Part shown: positions 58,852-64,000 of the stretch, piece by piece
Layout: the number at the start of each line of letters is the position of its first letter
How positions within the stretch are numbered: position 1 is the first letter of the stretch
Program-made: the position numbers and the translations under genes
NCBI GenBank assembly: GCA_913775525.1
Contig: CAJYLH010000022.1
Location: 310,001-374,000, forward strand
Length of the DNA stretch: 64,000 bases
DNA from: an uncultured Chryseobacterium sp.
GTDB lineage: Bacteria; Bacteroidota; Bacteroidia; Flavobacteriales; Weeksellaceae
Direction: 5' to 3'
Notes under the pieces: model-generated
Told to the model about the DNA's origin: nothing
The model's input: only the letters and a program-made list of their open reading frames with translations
The model's database searches: none

Positions 58852-59709
58852 TTAAACAGTATCAATAAAAGATTTTTCAGACTTATTGAAAATTAGAATT
58901 CCTAATAGAAGTACAATAATAATAAAAACAAAGCTTATCATTAATCTTGTGAGATTGAAATCTCCCGAACCTATAAAACCATATTTAAAGCATTCAAAAA
59001 TAGGCGTCAGTGGGTTAAGATCTGCGAAATAACCATAACTTCCTAATTTTTGTTTTACTAAAGATGTTGGTAGAATAACAGGAGTAAACCACATATATAA
59101 ACTTATTCCAAAACCAAGCAGCAAGGATAAATCCCGGTATTTAGTGGTCAGGGAAGAAAATAACATTCCCAATCCTAATGAAAAAAGTGCAAGAAATATA
59201 ATGAGAATAGGGGAGAATAGTGCCCAGGCATTAGGATGAACTTCGCCTCTACACAAATAATAAGCTAAAACCATCCAGAATAATAAAAGTTGTATGCCTA
59301 ATCGCATAAAGCTTGATATAATACTGGAAATTGGAGTTACTAATCTAGGAAAATAAACTTTTCCAAACATGCCGGCATTTCCAGTAAAAACATTAGACAC
59401 ACTGAGCATGGTTGTACTGAAATATCCCCATAATGTATTTCCTGCAAGATAAAAAAGCATTGGGGGAATTCCATCTGTAGGCAGACTGGCGATTTCACCA
59501 AAGACAAGGGTGAAAACAATAGTTGTCAAGATCGGATTGATAAAAAACCAAAGAGGTCCAAGAATAGTCTGTTTATAAGATGAAACAAAATCCCGTTTCA
59601 CAAACATAAACACCAGATCTCTGTATCGCCATACCTCTTTAAGATTTAGCCGGAATAGAGAGTGATGGGATTCAATAGTTTCGGTCCACTTTTGTTGCGG
59701 TTCATTCAT
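58852..59709 (-). CDS. wzm: Polysaccharide ABC exporter, permease subunit
   Basis: This 285-residue membrane protein has six helices in the ABC-2 layout: WRYRDLVFMFVKRDFVSSYKQTILGPLWFFINPIL before helix 1 (the amphipathic gate-helix region), then MLFYLAGNTLWGYFSTTMLSV and a conserved C-terminal LNPLTPIFECFKYGFIG. It forms the channel through which Wzt drives the glycan across the inner membrane. It has a promoter-like element 17 bases upstream and a gap of 160 bases to rfbA, so the genes from here down to 39228 may form their own transcript. Confidence 0.94.
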   Translation of the reverse strand: MNEPQQKWTETIESHHSLFRLNLKEVWRYRDLVFMFVKRDFVSSYKQTILGPLWFFINPILTTIVFTLVFGEIASLPTDGIPPMLFYLAGNTLWGYFSTTMLSVSNVFTGNAGMFGKVYFPRLVTPISSIISSFMRLGIQLLLFWMVLAYYLCRGEVHPNAWALFSPILIIFLALFSLGLGMLFSSLTTKYRDLSLLLGFGISLYMWFTPVILPTSLVKQKLGSYGYFADLNPLTPIFECFKYGFIGSGDFNLTRLMISFVFIIIVLLLGILIFNKSEKSFIDTV

Positions 59710-59726
59710 TTGTGTTTAGTTTAGTG

Positions 59727-59734
59727 CAAATTTA
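59727..59734 (-). promoter_or_regulatory. -7 promoter element of wzm
   Basis: TAAATTTG on the minus strand matches TAnnTTTG, 17 bases before the ATG at 59709. It would start a long transcript covering the export, cassette and glycosyltransferase genes. Confidence 0.42.
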
Positions 59735-59799
59735 GACGATCTAATTTATCCATGATTGGTCTGTTATTAAATGCTGTTCCCATAGAATAATAAGCTAGC

Positions 59800-59843
59800 G
59801 GCTAATATGTTGATTTTGTTGTTGTTAACAAAAATCATTAGCC
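59800..59843. repeat. Large imperfect inverted repeat between rfbA and wzm
   Basis: Outer arms GGCTAAT / ATTAGCC (59800-59806 and 59837-59843) pair perfectly. Inner arms GATTTT-GTT / AACAAAAATC (59812-59820 and 59827-59836) pair with one bulge. No T run follows on the minus strand, so it is not a standard terminator. It sits at the border between the rml/ugd genes and the AT-rich cassette and could be a protein site, an mRNA hairpin or a recombination border. Confidence 0.6.
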
Positions 59844-59869
59844 ATAAGATTCATGATTATACAGTTAGA

Positions 59870-60733
59870 TTATTTGGAGACCAGTTGCTTCAGGTATTCT
59901 CCATACCCGCTTTTGCCATATTTTTTGGCCGTTTCAAGCAGCTTTTCTTCGTTGATAAATTTATTCCTGAAAGCAATTTCCTCGATGCATCCGATCTTGA
60001 ATCCCTGTCTTTTCTCAATAACCCGTACAAATTCCGAAGCATCGTTCAGGGAGTCAAAGGTCCCTGTATCCAGCCATGCAGTTCCCCTGTCCAGGACACC
60101 TACCTCTAGTTTACCTTTATTAAGATATACGTTGTTAACATCGGTAATTTCCAGCTCACCTCTGGCTGAAGGCTGAATGTTTTTGGCAATGTTCACCACT
60201 TCATTATCGTAGAAATAAAGGCCGGGTACCGCATAGTTTGATTTTGGAGTCGCAGGCTTCTCTTCTATGGAAACCGCCTTAAGATTTGCATCAAACTCAA
60301 CTACCCCATACCGCTCAGGATCTGAAACATGGTAGGCAAAGACAACACCACCATCAGGATTTGTCTTGTTTTTAAGCAGTGTGCCCATCTCCGAGCCGTA
60401 AAAGATATTGTCGCCCAAAACAAGAGCCGCAGCGTCATTTCCGATAAACTGTTCTCCCAGGATAAATGCCTGTGCCAATCCGTCCGGACTGGGCTGAACT
60501 ACATATTCTATATTGCACCCGATCTGCGAGCCGTCACCCAGCAGTTTTACAAAGCCGTCCTGATCGTGCGGTGTGGTAATGATCAGAATATCCCTGATGC
60601 CTGCCAGCAATAATGTAGAAAGCGGATAGTAGATCATCGGCTTGTCATAAACAGGCATCAGTTGTTTGCTTACGGCTATGGTAAGAGGATAAAGTCGCGT
60701 TCCGGAACCTCCGGCTAAAATTATACCTTTCAT
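59870..60733 (-). CDS. rfbA: Glucose-1-phosphate thymidylyltransferase
   Basis: RfbA (RmlA) makes dTDP-glucose from glucose-1-phosphate and dTTP. The 287 residues and all motifs are standard: [17 protein letters not shown] at the start, [87 protein letters not shown] and [17 protein letters not shown]. It is cytoplasmic. It starts 14 bases after rfbB ends and is the last gene of the ugd-rfbB-rfbA group. The rmlC and rmlD genes needed for dTDP-rhamnose are not in this window. Confidence 0.97.
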   Translation of the reverse strand: MKGIILAGGSGTRLYPLTIAVSKQLMPVYDKPMIYYPLSTLLLAGIRDILIITTPHDQDGFVKLLGDGSQIGCNIEYVVQPSPDGLAQAFILGEQFIGNDAAALVLGDNIFYGSEMGTLLKNKTNPDGGVVFAYHVSDPERYGVVEFDANLKAVSIEEKPATPKSNYAVPGLYFYDNEVVNIAKNIQPSARGELEITDVNNVYLNKGKLEVGVLDRGTAWLDTGTFDSLNDASEFVRVIEKRQGFKIGCIEEIAFRNKFINEEKLLETAKKYGKSGYGEYLKQLVSK

Positions 60734-60747
60734 CTTTGTGTGTTTAT

Positions 60748-61827
60748 TTAATGGTATTGGTTTTCATAATATTTCTGATAGTCGCCACTGGTGACATGTT
60801 CCAGCCACTCTTTGTTTTCCAGATACCAGTCTATGGTTTTTCCCAGTCCTTCTTCAAAAGTTACCGATGGCTTCCATCCGAGATCCTTATTCAGCTTGTT
60901 GGCATCGATTGCATAGCGCTTATCATGGCCCGGCCTGTCCTTTACAAACGTGATCAGCTTTTCTGAATATCCTTCCGGTCTGCCCAGTTTTGCATCCATC
61001 TGTTTAATCAGTTCCTTAACAAGATCAATATTCTGCCACTCATTAAAGCCACCGATATTATAGGTTTCCCCTGTTTTAGCTTCGTTAAAAATCTGATGGA
61101 TCGCTCTGGCGTGATCAATGACGAACAGCCAGTCTCTCGTATATTTACCGTCACCATAAATAGGTAAAGGTCTTTCATTGATGATATTGGAGATGCAAAG
61201 CGGGATCAGCTTTTCAGGAAAGTGGTTGGGCCCGTAATTATTGGAACAATTGGAAACGATAAAAGGCATTCCATAGGTATTGCCATAGGCTCTTACCAGG
61301 TGATCCGAGGCTGCTTTTGATGCAGAATAGGGAGATTGCGGATCATATGCCGTAGTCTCTAAAAAGAAACCCGTCTCACCCAAACTTCCGTATACTTCAT
61401 CTGTAGAAACGTGGTAAAAGAGATTGCCTCGCTTTTCGTCAGGAAATCTTCCATGGGTGTGATCGGGATTCAGCGTCCAGAACTCCTTGCAGAGATTCAG
61501 AAGGTTTGCTGTACCGTTTACATTGGTATTGATAAATGCCATCGGGTCTGTTATGCTACGGTCTACATGGCTTTCTGCAGCCAGGTGGACCACTGCATCA
61601 GGATTATATTTTTCAAATACAGCTCTTAATTCTTCAGGCTTTGTAATATCAGCCTTTTCAAAAACATAATTAGGCTCATTTTCAATATCCTTCAGGTTCT
61701 CCAGATTGCCCGCATAAGTAAGGGCATCAAGATTAATGATTTTGATATCAGGATTTCTTTTTACAAACTCTCTTACGACATGGGATCCTATAAATCCCGC
61801 ACCACCGGTTATGATAATATTTTTCAT
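60748..61827 (-). CDS. rfbB: dTDP-glucose 4,6-dehydratase
   Basis: RfbB (RmlB) converts dTDP-glucose to dTDP-4-keto-6-deoxyglucose with NAD+. The 359-residue protein has the Rossmann motif [12 protein letters not shown] at about 7-18, [10 protein letters not shown], the [11 protein letters not shown] segment with catalytic Thr, Asp and Glu, [12 protein letters not shown] with the YxxxK pair, and [18 protein letters not shown]. These are all standard. The product can feed the WecE-type transaminase at 53517. It lies four bases downstream of ugd and 14 bases upstream of rfbA. Confidence 0.97.
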   Translation of the reverse strand: MKNIIITGGAGFIGSHVVREFVKRNPDIKIINLDALTYAGNLENLKDIENEPNYVFEKADITKPEELRAVFEKYNPDAVVHLAAESHVDRSITDPMAFINTNVNGTANLLNLCKEFWTLNPDHTHGRFPDEKRGNLFYHVSTDEVYGSLGETGFFLETTAYDPQSPYSASKAASDHLVRAYGNTYGMPFIVSNCSNNYGPNHFPEKLIPLCISNIINERPLPIYGDGKYTRDWLFVIDHARAIHQIFNEAKTGETYNIGGFNEWQNIDLVKELIKQMDAKLGRPEGYSEKLITFVKDRPGHDKRYAIDANKLNKDLGWKPSVTFEEGLGKTIDWYLENKEWLEHVTSGDYQKYYENQYH

Positions 61828-61831
61828 CTGA

Positions 61832-63145
61832 TTAATTTACAATCGTTTTTCTGCCTATACTTTTATAATAAAACCCATTCTGCGCAGGAATATCCAGAGG
61901 ATACATATTCCTTCCGTCGAATATCGTTTTGTTGTTCATTCTTTTAGCCATCAGTTCAAAGTTAGGATTTTTAAATTCCGGCCATTCTGTAGCGATCAAA
62001 AGGGCATCTGCACCGTCCAGCGCTTCATACATGTTTTTAGCATACTGAATCTTGTCACCCAGGTTTTTACGGACGTTATTTTCAGCGATGGCATCGTAAG
62101 CGATAATGTTAGCGCCTTTTTCCAGTAACAGTCTGATGTTGTCTAATGAAGATGCCTCACGGATATCATCCGTATTGGCTTTGAAAGCCAGTCCCCAAAC
62201 AGCAATGGTTTTCCCTTCGATATTGCCTCCGAAATAATTTTCTATTTCAGAAACAAGGATTACCTTCTGATGAGAATTGACCTGTTCAGTAGCTTTTAAG
62301 ATCTGGAATTCGAAATCATCCTGTTTGCCTGAATTGATCAGTGCTTTGACATCTTTAGGGAAGCAGCTTCCTCCGTATCCGATTCCCGGAAACAGAAAAC
62401 GGTGCCCGATCCGGTCATCACTTCCCATTCCCAACCTTACTTTATCCACATCAGCGCCAACTTTTTCACAGTAATTGGCAATTTCATTCATGAAAGTGAT
62501 TTTTACGGCCAGAAATGAATTCGCTGCGTATTTGGTAAGTTCGGAAGATTTTTCATCCATGAAAATAATTGGGATTCCGGTATTGGTAAATGGCTGATAA
62601 ATCGTGGCCATAATATTTTTGGCCTTCTCAGAACTGGCACCTACCACAACCCGTGATGGGTTCATGGAATCCTCTACAGCAAATCCTTCCCTTAAAAACT
62701 CAGGATTGGAAACCACATCGAAAGGAATGTCGGTTTTTGAGGCAATAACTTCTCTTACCCGGTCAGCCGTTCCTACCGGCACGGTACTTTTATTCACAAC
62801 GACTTTATAATCCGTCATCATTTCACCGATGTTATGGGCTACGCGAATAACATAGGATAGATCTGCAGAACCGTCTTCTCCGGGAGGAGTCGGCAATGCC
62901 AGATATACCACTTCACTTTTATCAAGGGCTTGTTTTAAATCTGTTGTAAAGAATAATCTTTCGGCCTGAATATTTCTCAGGAACATTTCTTCGAGGTTCG
63001 GCTCATAAATGGGAACAATGCCGTTTTTCATATCCTCTACTTTTTTTTCATCAATATCAACACAGTATACTGAATTGCCAAGCTCGGCAAGGGTAGTCCC
63101 GGTGACTAACCCTACATAACCTGTTCCTACAATCGTTATATTCAA
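61832..63145 (-). CDS. ugd: UDP-glucose 6-dehydrogenase
   Basis: Ugd oxidises UDP-glucose twice with NAD+ to UDP-glucuronate. The 437-residue protein has the start ITIVGTGYVGLVTG (about 3-16), KSTVPVGTADRV, VVSNPEFLREGFAVED, a central helix with KYAANSFLAVKITFMNEIANYCE, the catalytic Cys C261 in GYGGSCFPKD, and the C-terminal VWGLAFKANTDDIREA. The start codon is TTG (63143-63145): no ATG lies in frame upstream, and the first internal Met would remove the NAD-binding fold. It heads the ugd-rfbB-rfbA group and has a TACTTTTG promoter element 28 bases upstream. Confidence 0.97.
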   Translation of the reverse strand: MNITIVGTGYVGLVTGTTLAELGNSVYCVDIDEKKVEDMKNGIVPIYEPNLEEMFLRNIQAERLFFTTDLKQALDKSEVVYLALPTPPGEDGSADLSYVIRVAHNIGEMMTDYKVVVNKSTVPVGTADRVREVIASKTDIPFDVVSNPEFLREGFAVEDSMNPSRVVVGASSEKAKNIMATIYQPFTNTGIPIIFMDEKSSELTKYAANSFLAVKITFMNEIANYCEKVGADVDKVRLGMGSDDRIGHRFLFPGIGYGGSCFPKDVKALINSGKQDDFEFQILKATEQVNSHQKVILVSEIENYFGGNIEGKTIAVWGLAFKANTDDIREASSLDNIRLLLEKGANIIAYDAIAENNVRKNLGDKIQYAKNMYEALDGADALLIATEWPEFKNPNFELMAKRMNNKTIFDGRNMYPLDIPAQNGFYYKSIGRKTIVN

Positions 63146-63173
63146 AATGTATTGGTTTTTAAAAATTCAGTGA

Positions 63174-63181
63174 CAAAAGTA
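63174..63181 (-). promoter_or_regulatory. -7 promoter element of ugd
   Basis: TACTTTTG on the minus strand matches TAnnTTTG, 28 bases before the TTG start of ugd. It is divergent from the rimP promoter about 75 bases away. Confidence 0.45.
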
Positions 63182-63253
63182 ATAAAAATACTTTCATGCG
63201 CCTTTAAATTTGAATAAACAAAACCCAACTTATTGATCTGATAATAAGATATT

Positions 63254-63283
63254 TTGCTTTTTTATAAAAAATACGTATATTTG
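63254..63283 (+). promoter_or_regulatory. Promoter of the rimP-nusA operon
   Basis: TTG (63254-63256), exactly 19 bases, then TATATTTG (63276-63283): a full match to the Bacteroidetes TTG-N19-TAnnTTTG promoter. It is the best promoter in the window. The transcript would have a leader of roughly 75 bases. Confidence 0.72.
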
Positions 63284-63307
63284 CATTGGATTTACGGAAA
63301 AACATGG

Positions 63308-63335
63308 GAAGGCCTTCGGAAGAAAGCCTTTTTTC
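63308..63335 (+). terminator. Terminator-like hairpin in the rimP leader (possible attenuator)
   Basis: AAGGC / GCCTT (63309-63313 and 63326-63330) enclose a nested CTT-cgg-AAG hairpin (63314-63322), and the second arm runs into six T (63329-63334). It sits between the promoter and rimP with no gene before it, so it could stop transcription early in a regulated way. Confidence 0.5.
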
Positions 63336-63364
63336 GTACAGTAAATTTATGATTATAATACCAT

Positions 63365-63832
63365 ATGGAGTTTAGAAAAAGAATTGAAGAATTATTAAAC
63401 GAATTCCTGGAAAACAGAAAAGATCTTTTTCTTATTGATCTTAAAATTTCTGCCGGGGACGATATTACCGTGATTCTGGATGGTGATAATGGCGTTTCAC
63501 TTCAGGATTGTCTGGATGCGAGCAGGGCTATAGAATTTAATATGGACCGTGAGGAGCATGATTTCAGCCTACAGGTAATGTCTGCGGGGTTAAGTGAGCC
63601 TTTGGCAACGCCGCGGCAGTTTCAGAAGAACATAGGAAGGGAAATTGAGGTTATACTGAACGACTCTTCTAAAATTGAAGGAGAATTAGCCAAAGTGGAT
63701 GATGAAAAGATTACCCTTATCCTGCGGTACAGGAAACCCAAAGAGATCGGTAAGGGAAAAGTGGATGTGGAGGAAGAAAAAGAAATTCCGTACACTGAAA
63801 TAAAAAAGTCATTAGTAATAATTAAATTTTAA
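63365..63832 (+). CDS. rimP: Ribosome maturation factor RimP
   Basis: RimP helps assemble the 30S ribosomal subunit. The 155-residue product has the expected two parts: an N-terminal alpha/beta domain (RIEELLNEFLENRKDLFLIDLKISAGDDITVILDGDNGVSLQDCLDASRAIEFNMD) with VMSAGLSEPLATPRQFQKNIGREIEV, then an SH3-like C-terminal part (IEGELAKVDDEKITLILRYR ... IPYTEIKKSLVIIKF). The C-terminal half carries a Lys/Glu-rich insert typical of flavobacteria. It is followed 15 bases later by nusA, the conserved order in most bacteria. Confidence 0.93.
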   Translation: MEFRKRIEELLNEFLENRKDLFLIDLKISAGDDITVILDGDNGVSLQDCLDASRAIEFNMDREEHDFSLQVMSAGLSEPLATPRQFQKNIGREIEVILNDSSKIEGELAKVDDEKITLILRYRKPKEIGKGKVDVEEEKEIPYTEIKKSLVIIKF

Positions 63833-63847
63833 AAAGAAAAAAAATAA

Positions 63848-64000
63848 ATGGATAATATAGCGTTGATTGAATCCTTTGGTGATTTCAAAGACGAAAAAGG
63901 GATCAGTAAGATTGATCTTATGGCGATTATTGAAGATTCACTGAAAACTCTTTTAAGAAAAAGATTTGACTCAGATGATCACTTTGATGTTATTGTAAAT
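63848..64000 (+). CDS. nusA: Transcription factor NusA, N-terminal part (cut by window edge)
   Basis: The ATG at 63848 opens a frame of 51 codons to the window edge: MDNIALIESFGDFKDEKGIS, then KIDLMAIIEDSLKTLLRKRFDSDDHFDVIVN. This matches the N-terminal domain of NusA, which binds RNA polymerase and controls pausing, termination and antitermination. Its place directly after rimP is the usual one (rimP-nusA-infB). The remainder lies beyond the window. Confidence 0.92.
   Translation, partial: MDNIALIESFGDFKDEKGISKIDLMAIIEDSLKTLLRKRFDSDDHFDVIVN

Overview
The window looks like chromosomal DNA of a Flavobacteriia member, most likely Chryseobacterium or a close Weeksellaceae relative. The evidence is AT-rich spacers, four proteins ending in the Bacteroidetes type B T9SS (gliding-type) C-terminal sorting domain, promoters of the Bacteroidetes TAnnTTTG (-7) type, and almost no Shine-Dalgarno sequences. 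No rRNA, tRNA, CRISPR array, transposase or phage gene was seen. No stretch above 300 bases lacks a gene.

Layout. 1-4000: 5' part of a TonB-dependent receptor, then a nitroreductase-nadB-nadC NAD block. 4100-15500: four large paralogous T9SS type B cell-surface proteins, two with a lectin-like N-terminus and two with another N-terminal domain, surrounding rnhA and dnaB. 15500-19800: MFS exporter, lipoproteins, a GH3-family protein and a small basic secreted protein. 19800-26700: mfd, two tandem paralogous lipoproteins, pth, and a secreted protein behind a heptamer repeat. 26800-30300: two beta-carbonic anhydrases, a SulP anion transporter and a small exported protein, probably one inorganic-carbon operon. 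30500-32350: an AraC-type regulator broken by two frameshifts, followed by a DUF2306 membrane protein. 32400-39230: a first glycan block of three glycosyltransferases and three hexapeptide acyltransferases on the minus strand, plus a methyltransferase and an acyltransferase-3 protein on the plus strand. 39230-63145: 24 consecutive minus-strand genes for a surface polysaccharide. 63250-64000: rimP and the start of nusA.

How the polysaccharide genes fit together. Ugd makes UDP-glucuronate. RmlA and RmlB make dTDP-4-keto-6-deoxyglucose. A WecE/RffA-type aminotransferase should convert this to a dTDP-4-amino-4,6-dideoxyhexose, which a NeuD/PglD-like acyltransferase could N-acylate. About ten glycosyltransferases of several folds assemble the chain, and a Wzm/Wzt ABC transporter with a C-terminal cargo-type domain exports it. 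No Wzx flippase or Wzy polymerase is seen, so ABC-dependent export is the better reading. AsnB-like, WbqC-like, beta-propeller and methyltransferase genes probably decorate or cap the chain. The section from about 51.5 to 59.8 kb is visibly more AT-rich than the ugd-rml genes, as expected for an exchangeable glycan cassette.

The points most worth checking are the WbqC/methyltransferase/NeuD/propeller/WecE cassette, the broken AraC regulator, the carbonic anhydrase-SulP operon with its unknown exported protein, the terminator-like hairpin in the rimP-nusA leader, and the apparently leaderless promoters.
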